NCBI GenBank assembly: GCA_964584325.1
Contig: CAZOZP010000017.1
Span: 1-53,002, forward strand
Reading direction: 5' to 3'
Length of the DNA stretch: 53,002 bases
Source of the DNA: CAZOZP01 sp964584325
Lineage (GTDB): Bacteria > Bacteroidota > Ignavibacteria > Ignavibacteriales > Melioribacteraceae
Shown here: positions 7,615-16,227 of the stretch, in pieces
How the letters are laid out: each line of letters begins with the position of its first letter
Numbering within the stretch: position 1 is the first letter of the stretch
The notes under the pieces: model-generated
What the model saw: the letters and a program-made list of their open reading frames with translations, nothing else
Told to the model about the DNA's origin: nothing
Databases searched by the model: none
Made by a program: the position numbers and the translations under genes

Positions 7615-9459
7615 ATGAGCCGCTTTCTTGTTATGTTTTTCGTTTTTGTTTGCGGTATTTTTGCTCAGGATTTTTATACTCCGCTCAATATTCTAAACGC
7701 TCAGAGAAAAGGAACACGGAGTACAACCGGCCAACCCGGAGAAAATTATTGGCAGAACAGGAGCGATTACAGAATCAAAGTGGAGTTCCTTCCGAAAGAA
7801 AGATTGATTAAAGGAACAGTAGAAATCAAGTATCATAATGAGAGTCCTGATACACTCACTAAACTTGTTATAAGATCGTATCCGGATATTTATAAGAAAG
7901 GGAATCTTAGAGATTTTCAACTGCACCCTGAAGATATTAATGAAGGAATGAAACTGGATTCGATTTTCTATGACGGAAATTATCTTGACTCACATTATTT
8001 TGAGAGATACGGTACAAATCTGACAATTAAGGGGATAAAAAGAATCATGCCGAAAGAGTCTGTGACACTTAAGATTCTTTTTGAAACTAGACTCCCGAAG
8101 ATCTCAAACGTAAGGATGGGAACTTATGATTCTACTTCTTTCTTTGCGGGATATTGGTATCCGCAGATGTCAGTCTATGATGATATAGAAGGCTGGGATA
8201 TAAATCATTATAGCGGGACACAGGAATTTTACAATGATTTTAATAATTACGATGTCGAAATTACTACCGGTAAGGAATTTACTCTTTGGGCATCAGGAGT
8301 ATTACAGAATCCGGAAGATGTTTTTCCGGAAGTTATTCTGCAGAGATATAATTCAGTTGCAAATACTGAAGAGATTGTAAATATTATCACTGAAAATGAC
8401 TTGGCACTTTATGAGGAATTAAAAGGAAAGGGAACCAATTGCTGGAAATTCAAGGCCGAAGGGACTCCGGATTTTGCTTTTGCTTTAAGCGATCATTATC
8501 TGTATGATCTGTGCAGTTATAAAAATAAATCTAAAGAAAATCCTATAGTTCTGATTGGTGCAGCATACAAAAAAAACTCGGAAGATTTTAAATCAGTTGC
8601 TGATTTGGCAAGACAAAGCATCAAGTATTTATCAGAAGAGCTTCCCGGGTATCCTTTCCCTTATCCGGTTTTTCATGTTTTTAACGGCATAGGAGGGATG
8701 GAATTTCCTATGATGGCAAATAACGGAAGTTTTGCAAAATACAGCGAAACAATACATGTCACAATTCACGAAATTACACACACATATTTCCCTTTTCTTA
8801 CAGGAATAAATGAGCGCAAATATGCCTGGATGGATGAAGGGTGGGCGGTATTTCTGCCATTTGAATTTGAGAAAAGAATGGCAGAAGATTTTTATCCGGA
8901 TAAAACTACAGTCTTTAGTTATTCATTTATGGCCGGGCAAGAATCTGAACTTCCGTTAATGGTTCCAAGTACTTTTCTCAGAGGTTACCCATACAGGGTA
9001 TATGCTTACGGAAGGTCAGCGGTAGCTTTTTTGTATTTACAGGGTCTATTGGGAAAAGAAATGTTTGGTGAAACTCTTCGAGGATTTATTGATACCTGGA
9101 AAGGTAAACATCCGGTGCCGCACGATTTTTTCTACTATTTCAACAAAGCTTCCGGAAAAAATCTTAATTGGTTTTGGAACCCATGGTTTTTTGAATCGGG
9201 CTGGCCTGATATAGCTTTAGAAAGTTTCAAAGACGGTCAGTTAAAAATAATAAAAAAAGGAAATATTCCTGTGCCTGTATGTGTTACTATTGAATATAAA
9301 GATAAAACACAAAAAGAAATCATTAAGACTGCAGGTGTTTGGGAAAACAGTAAAGATTTTCTTCTGCTTGATATTCCTGATCATGAAAATGTTTTAAATA
9401 TCGTACTCGGAAACGGAACGATTGCAGATTCGGATTTAAGTAATAATGTTTTAGACTAA
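7615..9459 (+). CDS. Secreted M1-family metallopeptidase
   Basis: A 614-residue zinc peptidase of the gluzincin M1 type. An N-terminal signal peptide (FLVMFFVFVCGIFAQ) sends it to the periplasm or outside. The substrate-anchoring motif reads GGMEF (360-364), a variant of the usual GAMEN. The zinc site is HEITH (385-389) plus Glu408 in WMDEGW, with the 18-residue spacing expected for M1. The N-terminal beta-domain (residues 50-240) matches the M1 saddle domain. There is no T9SS sorting tail. The Asn-to-Phe change in GGMEF suggests altered N-terminal recognition compared with classical aminopeptidases. It is probably co-transcribed with the upstream lipoprotein and is closed by the terminator at 9482-9513. 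Confidence 0.88.
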   Translation: MSRFLVMFFVFVCGIFAQDFYTPLNILNAQRKGTRSTTGQPGENYWQNRSDYRIKVEFLPKERLIKGTVEIKYHNESPDTLTKLVIRSYPDIYKKGNLRDFQLHPEDINEGMKLDSIFYDGNYLDSHYFERYGTNLTIKGIKRIMPKESVTLKILFETRLPKISNVRMGTYDSTSFFAGYWYPQMSVYDDIEGWDINHYSGTQEFYNDFNNYDVEITTGKEFTLWASGVLQNPEDVFPEVILQRYNSVANTEEIVNIITENDLALYEELKGKGTNCWKFKAEGTPDFAFALSDHYLYDLCSYKNKSKENPIVLIGAAYKKNSEDFKSVADLARQSIKYLSEELPGYPFPYPVFHVFNGIGGMEFPMMANNGSFAKYSETIHVTIHEITHTYFPFLTGINERKYAWMDEGWAVFLPFEFEKRMAEDFYPDKTTVFSYSFMAGQESELPLMVPSTFLRGYPYRVYAYGRSAVAFLYLQGLLGKEMFGETLRGFIDTWKGKHPVPHDFFYYFNKASGKNLNWFWNPWFFESGWPDIALESFKDGQLKIIKKGNIPVPVCVTIEYKDKTQKEIIKTAGVWENSKDFLLLDIPDHENVLNIVLGNGTIADSDLSNNVLD

Positions 9460-9481
9460 AACATTATTAACAATTTCATAT

Positions 9482-9513
9482 AAAAAAAGGCCGGATTGTA
9501 CCGGCCTTTTTTT
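9482..9513. terminator. Bidirectional intrinsic terminator
   Basis: A7-GGCCGG-ATTGTA-CCGGCC-T7: a 6-bp GC stem flanked by a 7-base A run and T run that can extend the stem. It works on both strands and separates the convergent peptidase (plus) and T9SS cargo (minus) genes. Confidence 0.95.
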
Positions 9514-9530
9514 GTTTATATTTTTTTGAA

Positions 9531-12500
9531 CTACTTGACTAGCATAAGTTTCTTAACAGAACTGTAACCCTCTGATTCAAGTCTGTAAAAATAAACTCCC
9601 GTGGAAAGATTTGAAGCATTAAATCTTACTTCATATTTTCCTGATTTCTGAGCAGAGTTTACAAGAACTGCAGTTTCCCTTCCGAGTATATCATATACTT
9701 TAAGAGAAACAAACCCTTCTTTTGCAATCTGATATTTAATAACAGTTGAAGGATTAAAAGGATTCGGATAATTCTGAGAAAGTGAATATTCCATTACAGT
9801 TCCGGAATTCATTTCTGCAGATACAACTTCTGATACAACAGCAGAATAAATTTTACCGTTTGATGCTGAAACTATAATTGTTCCGGTTGTATTGTCATAA
9901 ACAATCGAGCCGGTTTCAATACCTGCAAGACCAAGTGAAAGTGCAACTTCTGTTCCTGCCGGAATCATATAGATGCCCTGCATCCAGGTATTTATGAAAA
10001 GATTACCGGCTTCATCAGTAACAAGGCTATATACATGGTCAGCATAAATACCTTCGTTTACTTTTATCCATTCAGAATTGGAAGCATTAAACATATAGAG
10101 CCCGTCTCCGTAAGTTCCTGCAAACAGTTTTCCGTTAACTGCTTTTATGCTCCATATGTGAGGATAACCAATATTCTCTAAATCAAATGTAACTCCGTCT
10201 GCTGATGATAAAATACCATTATCAAATGAAGCAAGATACAATCTTGTTCCGTCAGATGTCATTGAATGGATTGCGAGATTTGCAATTCCTGTGTTTACAG
10301 ATTCCCAGGTATGAAGGTCATCAAGTCTTGATCTGTAAAGTCCGTATCCCCAGCTTCCGGCATATAGATAATCGCCAAAAACTTCAAGGGCGCGAACATC
10401 AAGGCTATCCGGACTTACAAATTCCCAATTTGTAAATGTTTCATCTGTTAAATAAATTCCCTTTTCGGAAGAAACGATTACTTTTGATCCGATAGTTTTT
10501 ATACTCCACAAATAAGCAGAATTCATTCCTTCGTTAACAGTAATCCAGGAACTGTCTTGTTTGAGGAGTACTTTACCGCCCCATGTTCCGGCAAGGACTC
10601 TGCCGTTAGAATAATCGTTTGTCCAGATTAAATGTCCTTCGAGAACATTATTTTCCTCTTTCCATTTAATTTCAGGAACTTCAGGTGATTGCTCAATAAG
10701 CGGATTATAATCCAGTTTGAGCACTGCGAATGCACTATTGTTTGATAAATCTGTTTCAGGCTGGTCTAGTGCAACAATATTAACATAATTTGTTATATAA
10801 GGTTGAGGAGGAACATATCCGGCAAATGGAGCAAGGTTAAACTGTGCTCTTCCGGAAAGCGATTTTGCAATCATCTGTCCGTACTGAACACCGGTAACGA
10901 AATCAATATGAGCTAAAGGTGCCAGAACGCTTCCGGTTATACTTATTTTTTCAATATAAATACTGTCTGCCTCAAAGAAATTGAAGAGAACATTTGATTT
11001 GTCTGTACCGCTTATATGAAGACCACCTGTCCAGCTTATTTTGCTTCCGGCAATGTTTACGAGAACAACAGAGCCGTTTGGTGCAGTTATCCGAACATCA
11101 TTGGCTGATGTAATCTTGCTGCCGTCTATATTAAATACATTAAGATAAGGAGAAGTACCTTTTAAGCTTACAGTTCCGTATTCAAATCCGTCTGTTCCAT
11201 TGGAAGTATATGCTGAAAGCTTAAGAGAAAGATCGCGGAAATAGCTTTCTGCAGCTTTGAAATCAATAAGGCTGTCTTCAATTATTTCACCGCCGATAAC
11301 GCCGAATTGTTCAGTAATATCAAGGAATTTACCGTAAACCATATTTCCGTTCAGAACTGCGCCGCTTTTGAATGTTGCTTTGCGGCCTACAATAAATACA
11401 TTTTGTCCGGGAATAAATGGCAGCATCTCTCCAATACTATAGTTGGCAAGATTTGCATCACGACCAACAGCAACTTTTCCTTCTGTATCAGAAGAAGGCT
11501 GATATAGATCATCAAAAATGAAAAGATTATAATCTGATGCAATTCCAAGATTAAACGAGCTCTTGAAAAAATCAGGATAATCTGTCATAACAGTAATTGA
11601 AAGTGTAGCTGTCCCCTGAGCCTGAAGTGCATCTATCGCCCAAAGGCTTGTGTTAATATCGTATGAACCGTGTGTTGCATTATATGAAACGAAGTTCAAA
11701 CCCTGCGGAAGTTTTTCATAAACACTTATATTTGTTGCAGCTGCATTCCCATTGTTTTTCAGGAGAATCGTAAAAGTAACAGATTGATTGTCGCCAATGG
11801 AATCAGGATCTACCGATTTGCTGATTTCCAGATCAATTTCGCTAAACCAGGATAATGTAGTTTTTACTTCTTTTAAATCTGTTTTTGGTGTAGCAAGAAC
11901 CAATTTCTGATATGTGTCGCCTTTAACTTTATGAACATATCTGGTGCCGTGCGGAATTACAAGCATTCCTCTGGCAGTAATAATAACGTTTTCTACAGAT
12001 GATATATTGTCTAAAGTTACTACTTCTGAAACACCCGTTGAATCTGTAACAATCTTAGTTTTGGATAAGGTACCTGATGAACTGGTAAGATCGATTGAAA
12101 CATTTTTTGCCGGACGGTTAAGTATGTCATAGGCTTCAACAATAAATCGGCCTTTTTCTCCCGGACGAAATTTCTCTTGCAAAGGAGTTATTACAAGAGT
12201 CTTAACCGGTCTGACTAATCCTGCATTTCTTTTTGTTAATTCAGATATTTCTTTAGCGCGGTTTTTAATTTCAGTATTTTCAACCTTCGAAATGTCAAGA
12301 CCGTCAACAAAATGCCATATAGCTATCTGTATCGCAGCGGCTTCTTTATTTATTGAGGATAATGATCCGGAATAAGGATAACTAACAAAAGGATAGAAGT
12401 TATTTAAAATATATGTTACTTCGCTGCTCGTTTCGCCGGCATCAGTGTATTCTTGGTTATAAACAAGATTGTGAGCCAAATCTATGCAATAGAATTTTGC

Positions 12501-12713
12501 TGTTTCCGAATTAATGCTTCCGACGAATGATCCGACAGTATAAGTTGCTGTACCTGAATATGGATTGGCAAGCTTTACACTTACTGTTTTATCCACTCCG
12601 GTAACTATTGCAATGCTTGTTGAGTCTTTAGACTTGTTAATTCCTTTGCCTCCGGCAATAAGATTAACAGAAAATAATAATGCTGTGAGAAGCAGTATGA
12701 CTGTTTTATTCAT
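9531..12713 (-). CDS. T9SS-exported multidomain protein with Cys-Gln thioester domain
   Basis: 1060 residues. A signal peptide (1-20) is followed by a thioester domain at about 30-150, with Cys76 in FYCIDLAH and Gln129 in AAIQIAIWHFVDG, the pair that forms the internal thioester in Gram-positive adhesins. Then come an Ig/Big-like domain (170-265), a DUF11 domain starting at 296, a choice-of-anchor A domain (about 388-633, NLGIASDYNLF onward), the end of the DUF11 unit (640-668, ending DLSNNSAFAVLKL), beta-propeller repeats of the W-x-x-V-N-x-G type (685-965), and a T9SS type A sorting domain (975-1060, NYPNPFNPST). It is probably displayed on the cell surface or released and may bind host or substrate amines covalently, by analogy only. 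The RBS is AAGGATGG. It is a single-gene unit with a terminator at 9482-9513. Confidence 0.9.
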   Translation of the reverse strand: MNKTVILLLTALLFSVNLIAGGKGINKSKDSTSIAIVTGVDKTVSVKLANPYSGTATYTVGSFVGSINSETAKFYCIDLAHNLVYNQEYTDAGETSSEVTYILNNFYPFVSYPYSGSLSSINKEAAAIQIAIWHFVDGLDISKVENTEIKNRAKEISELTKRNAGLVRPVKTLVITPLQEKFRPGEKGRFIVEAYDILNRPAKNVSIDLTSSSGTLSKTKIVTDSTGVSEVVTLDNISSVENVIITARGMLVIPHGTRYVHKVKGDTYQKLVLATPKTDLKEVKTTLSWFSEIDLEISKSVDPDSIGDNQSVTFTILLKNNGNAAATNISVYEKLPQGLNFVSYNATHGSYDINTSLWAIDALQAQGTATLSITVMTDYPDFFKSSFNLGIASDYNLFIFDDLYQPSSDTEGKVAVGRDANLANYSIGEMLPFIPGQNVFIVGRKATFKSGAVLNGNMVYGKFLDITEQFGVIGGEIIEDSLIDFKAAESYFRDLSLKLSAYTSNGTDGFEYGTVSLKGTSPYLNVFNIDGSKITSANDVRITAPNGSVVLVNIAGSKISWTGGLHISGTDKSNVLFNFFEADSIYIEKISITGSVLAPLAHIDFVTGVQYGQMIAKSLSGRAQFNLAPFAGYVPPQPYITNYVNIVALDQPETDLSNNSAFAVLKLDYNPLIEQSPEVPEIKWKEENNVLEGHLIWTNDYSNGRVLAGTWGGKVLLKQDSSWITVNEGMNSAYLWSIKTIGSKVIVSSEKGIYLTDETFTNWEFVSPDSLDVRALEVFGDYLYAGSWGYGLYRSRLDDLHTWESVNTGIANLAIHSMTSDGTRLYLASFDNGILSSADGVTFDLENIGYPHIWSIKAVNGKLFAGTYGDGLYMFNASNSEWIKVNEGIYADHVYSLVTDEAGNLFINTWMQGIYMIPAGTEVALSLGLAGIETGSIVYDNTTGTIIVSASNGKIYSAVVSEVVSAEMNSGTVMEYSLSQNYPNPFNPSTVIKYQIAKEGFVSLKVYDILGRETAVLVNSAQKSGKYEVRFNASNLSTGVYFYRLESEGYSSVKKLMLVK

Positions 12714-13032
12714 AAACCATCCTTGATTAGAATTGATAATAAATTAAAATTACATATTTAATGCCACTGCAAATAACCAAATAAAATTGAACGAATATAA
12801 TTATTAGTCTGTTTCAAATTAAGAAAGCAAAATAAGTGTATTAATTTGAAACCTTAAAGAGATATTTACATCCGCTGATAACCCTATATAATAAAACGAA
12901 TTTATTGATGATAAAATAATTTATTTATTATACATCATAAGATAATGAAGATTTAAATCAGATTCATGATAATAATGGATTAATAAGCCTGTCAATTTTC
13001 GTATTTTCTGTAAATAAATATTTCGGGTATTT
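12714..13032. other. 319-base divergent intergenic region with a 12-bp inverted repeat
   Basis: AT-rich, with no coding potential I would defend. It holds the divergent promoters of the T9SS cargo (minus) and the DMT permease (plus). The only clear structure is the inverted repeat at 12811-12852, listed separately. Confidence 0.6.
12811..12852. promoter_or_regulatory. 12-bp perfect inverted repeat, 18-base spacer
   Basis: GTTTCAAATTAA (12811-12822) and TTAATTTGAAAC (12841-12852) are perfect inverted copies. The site lies about 100 bases before the T9SS cargo start and about 180 before the permease. It may be a regulator-binding pair or an RNA hairpin in a leader; no T-tract follows, so it is not a normal terminator. 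Confidence 0.5.
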
Positions 13033-13869
13033 GTGATATATCTTATTATTGCTGCTGTAATTTGGGGATTTTCATTTGGATTGATTAAAAATCATCTTAG
13101 CGGACTTGATTCAGCTTTTATATCATTTGTTCGTCTTCTGATTTCTTTTCTATTATTTCTTCCTTTTTTAAGGATAAAGGGGTTAGGGAATAGAAAAAGT
13201 TATATGTTGTTTTTAACGGGAATCATTCAGTACGGGTTGATGTATCTATTTTATATAAGTTCTTTTAATTACTTAAAGTCATACGAAGTTGCTTTGTTTA
13301 CAATTTTCACTCCGATTTATGTTATTATGGCTGATGCTTTATTTACCCGAAGATTCAATTTGAGATTTATCAGTGCAGCCATAGTTGCCGCTGTAGGAAG
13401 CGGAATAATTGTTTACTCGGGATTTATGGGTATTTCAGATTTACGTGGATTCATTCTTGTTCAGCTTTCAAATATTTGTTTTGCTTTCGGGCAGATATTT
13501 TACATAAGAATAACCAAAGATCAGAAAGAAAAAGACCATGTTTCTTTTGCTTTGCTTTATTTAGGCGGATTGATTCCGGCTCTATTACTTACAGTTTTTG
13601 ATGGATCAGCAACCTTCCCTGAATCAATTTCCTCAATGCAAATTTTAGTTCTGCTATATTTAGGCATTATCCCATCAGGATTGTGCTTTTTTTTGTGGAA
13701 TTATGGTGCAGGTAAAACAAATTCCGGAGTACTTGCGGTAATGAATAATTTAAAAATACCCATAGGGGTAATATTTTCATTAACTCTATTTGGCGAGTCA
13801 GCCGAAATAATTAACCTAATAATCGGCTTTGTTCTTATTCTTTTCTCATTCAGGATTACAGTTAAATAA
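13033..13869 (+). CDS. DMT-superfamily (EamA) permease
   Basis: A 278-residue integral inner-membrane protein with about ten hydrophobic helices in two EamA repeats (roughly 1-135 and 145-278). The N-terminal AAVIWGFSFGLIK and the second-half LYLGIIPSGLCFFLWNYGAG are typical of drug/metabolite exporters. The start is GTG 13033; an in-frame stop (TAA 13015-13017) lies just upstream and no better ATG precedes the first helix. The RBS is poor. The substrate cannot be told from sequence. It is convergent with the chemotaxis receptor, with two bases between stops and no terminator. Confidence 0.85.
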   Translation: MIYLIIAAVIWGFSFGLIKNHLSGLDSAFISFVRLLISFLLFLPFLRIKGLGNRKSYMLFLTGIIQYGLMYLFYISSFNYLKSYEVALFTIFTPIYVIMADALFTRRFNLRFISAAIVAAVGSGIIVYSGFMGISDLRGFILVQLSNICFAFGQIFYIRITKDQKEKDHVSFALLYLGGLIPALLLTVFDGSATFPESISSMQILVLLYLGIIPSGLCFFLWNYGAGKTNSGVLAVMNNLKIPIGVIFSLTLFGESAEIINLIIGFVLILFSFRITVK

Positions 13870-13871
13870 AA

Positions 13872-16049
13872 TCACATAAACTTGAAACGGCATAAAAGGT
13901 TATTCAAATTTTCTATCACTTGAAGCACATCTCTTGTTTCTGATGCTGTTTCTTTGATTGAAGATGAATACTCTCCTGCTAATTTATTAATTTGATCTAC
14001 ATTTCCCGTAATCAGATCTGCTGTTGCAGATTCTTCCTCACTTGCTGCAGCCAGTTGGTCAATCTGAAAAGCCAAATTCTTACTGCTCTGAAGGATACTG
14101 AGTAATGCAGCTTCTACTTCATGTATTCTAGCAGTTTCCTCCATAACTGATTTGTGGGAGGTTTCCATAGAATTTTGAGCAAGTGTTGCTTCTTCCTTAA
14201 CCATAAATATTGTTTTGGAAATTTCTTTGGTAGCATTTGTTGTTTTTTCGGCAAGTTTTCTCACTTCATCAGCTACTACTGCAAAACCACGTCCCTGCTC
14301 GCCAGCCCGCGCAGCTTCTATTGCAGCATTAAGTGCTAAAAGATTTGTCTGGTCTGCAATTTCATCAATTACCTGAATAATGCTGTTTATCTGTTCAGTT
14401 TTTTCGTTCAGCGAATTAATTATTTTATACGCACTTTCTGAACTTTCTGCAATCTTGTTTATCCCTGATACAGTTGAGCTTATTTTTTTAACTCCTGATT
14501 CAGCATAGTCAAATGATTGTTGTGATGAATCCGCAGCCTGACTCGCGCTTTTTGCGGTTTCATGTATTGTTTTAGATATTTCTTCAATAGCTGCGGCAAT
14601 TTCATCAGTCTGTCTGCTTAAATCATCAGCTCCTCCTGCCATCTGTTCATTATGCTGAATTATTATCATTCCTGAACTCAAAGCAGCTTCTCCGGTATTT
14701 TTCACTTCAATAACCATGTTTCGAATATTATCGGTAACTTCGTTAAATCCGCGGTATAATTTCTTTAATTCAGGGTTCTCCGGTCTTGATTCATCAACGT
14801 GTACCAAAAGATTTCCTGAAGCAAATTTATGCATTTCATCTAATAGTATGGCTATGCTGCCGGATAACTCGGAATTCTGTTTTTCAATAATTTGTTTTGT
14901 CTTATTGGCCTCTTCCAAAGCAGTGTTAACTTCTTCAGTCTTACTTTGCATCTCGCTTATCGCTATCTTAATCTTTTCGGACATTTTATTAAAAGTTTCA
15001 GCGAGTTTTCCGAATTCATCCTTTGAGTTAATAATTGTTTTTATTTCAAGATTTCCGGATGTTATAGCTTGTGCAGCTTCATTGAGTTTCCTCAGTGGCA
15101 AAAGTACCGCCTTTCGCGCGAGAAAAATCATTGCAGCAATTAATAAAATTCCGGCTGCAATTCCTGCATAAACAATTTTATTTCTCAATTTTGATGCCTT
15201 TGTGCTTATGTCTGAAAGCGGATATGCAGTAATTATCTGATAATTCCATGGTTCAAAAACAGTAGATTTAATATTCCACTCACCTCCGACAGAATCTGAA
15301 ATAACTTGTTTTATGAAATCATCAGTAACATTTCCGGAGTGGAAAGTTACTCTGTTTTTATTATCAACTAAAGCAGTAAAGCCGTTATCCAGAATTTTAA
15401 AATGTTCAATATCTTCTTTGATCTTATCTAGTGAAGAAATCTTATACCCAATATACCAAATACCTATAATTGCATCATTACCATCCATGATTGGTTCATA
15501 ACCAGTCATATAAGAACTTCCGAGTATTTCAACTACTCCGTAAAATGATTGTCCTTTCTGAATTGCCGCTGAAGCCGGACCGGAGGGGTCAAGAATAGTT
15601 CCGATTGCTCTTTGTCCGTTATCTTTCATTACATTAGTGGAGATTCTTACAAAATCACCATTGTTTTTAGAAAAGATAGTGGCTGTTCCGCCCATAATAT
15701 CCTTCAATTCATCAACAATGGAGAAGTTATTTATCATTTCTTCTTCGCCGAAGGAAAGACTGTAGGCTTGGCCACCGCTAAAGCTTGTTATATCTCCTTG
15801 CATTGGCTGACCTTTAGCCAGAGATTTGCTCTTAAGAAGAGAAATTCCGCTTTTTACTTGAGTAAGAAGCAGTTCATCAGCTATTCCTAATTGTCGTTCA
15901 ACCATTTTAGTCTGAAAACCGGCTTCAATTTCTGCTTCAGCGGTTAATTGGGCAGTTTCATTAGAAATAATTACAAACAATGCAGTTGTTATTCCTAAAA
16001 TAAATACTGATATTATCGGGATGAGTAACTTATAAACAATTTTATTCAT
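13872..16049 (-). CDS. Methyl-accepting chemotaxis protein
   Basis: A 725-residue transmembrane receptor. TM1 is at about 7-29; the periplasmic sensor at 30-285 is of the Cache_3/Cache_2 type (GTATIFSKNNGDFVRIST, GYEPIMDGNDAIIGIWYIG); TM2 is at about 290-310. A HAMP domain follows (LPLRKLNEAAQAITSGNLE), then a coiled coil, a second HAMP-like segment near 405-455, and the MA signalling domain with the conserved hairpin tip IADQTNLLALNAAIEAARAG. No CheA/CheW-binding or che gene is adjacent, so this is an orphan receptor. Single or fused Cache receptors commonly sense small organic acids or similar metabolites, but the ligand here is unknown. It stands alone transcriptionally, divergent from the helicase. 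Confidence 0.95.
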   Translation of the reverse strand: MNKIVYKLLIPIISVFILGITTALFVIISNETAQLTAEAEIEAGFQTKMVERQLGIADELLLTQVKSGISLLKSKSLAKGQPMQGDITSFSGGQAYSLSFGEEEMINNFSIVDELKDIMGGTATIFSKNNGDFVRISTNVMKDNGQRAIGTILDPSGPASAAIQKGQSFYGVVEILGSSYMTGYEPIMDGNDAIIGIWYIGYKISSLDKIKEDIEHFKILDNGFTALVDNKNRVTFHSGNVTDDFIKQVISDSVGGEWNIKSTVFEPWNYQIITAYPLSDISTKASKLRNKIVYAGIAAGILLIAAMIFLARKAVLLPLRKLNEAAQAITSGNLEIKTIINSKDEFGKLAETFNKMSEKIKIAISEMQSKTEEVNTALEEANKTKQIIEKQNSELSGSIAILLDEMHKFASGNLLVHVDESRPENPELKKLYRGFNEVTDNIRNMVIEVKNTGEAALSSGMIIIQHNEQMAGGADDLSRQTDEIAAAIEEISKTIHETAKSASQAADSSQQSFDYAESGVKKISSTVSGINKIAESSESAYKIINSLNEKTEQINSIIQVIDEIADQTNLLALNAAIEAARAGEQGRGFAVVADEVRKLAEKTTNATKEISKTIFMVKEEATLAQNSMETSHKSVMEETARIHEVEAALLSILQSSKNLAFQIDQLAAASEEESATADLITGNVDQINKLAGEYSSSIKETASETRDVLQVIENLNNLLCRFKFM

Positions 16050-16170
16050 GAGAAAAATTCCGTTTTATCTGATTATCGATTTTTATTATTTAAAATTCAA
16101 GTGTTGCAAAAACGAAAATTATAATTAAAAAAATCTGATTAGTCAAGTTTTCTGTTTTAAATCAATTTTC

Positions 16171-16178
16171 TATATTTG
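16171..16178 (+). promoter_or_regulatory. Putative -7 box TATATTTG upstream of the helicase
   Basis: It matches the Bacteroidetes-type TAnnTTTG -7 element and sits 49 bases before the helicase ATG. No clean TTG-type -33 element lies at the expected distance, so the call is tentative. Confidence 0.4.
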
Positions 16179-16227
16179 AGAGCTCTTAATTAGTTTCATA
16201 TTTTACTTATCTGAAATCCATACCGGA

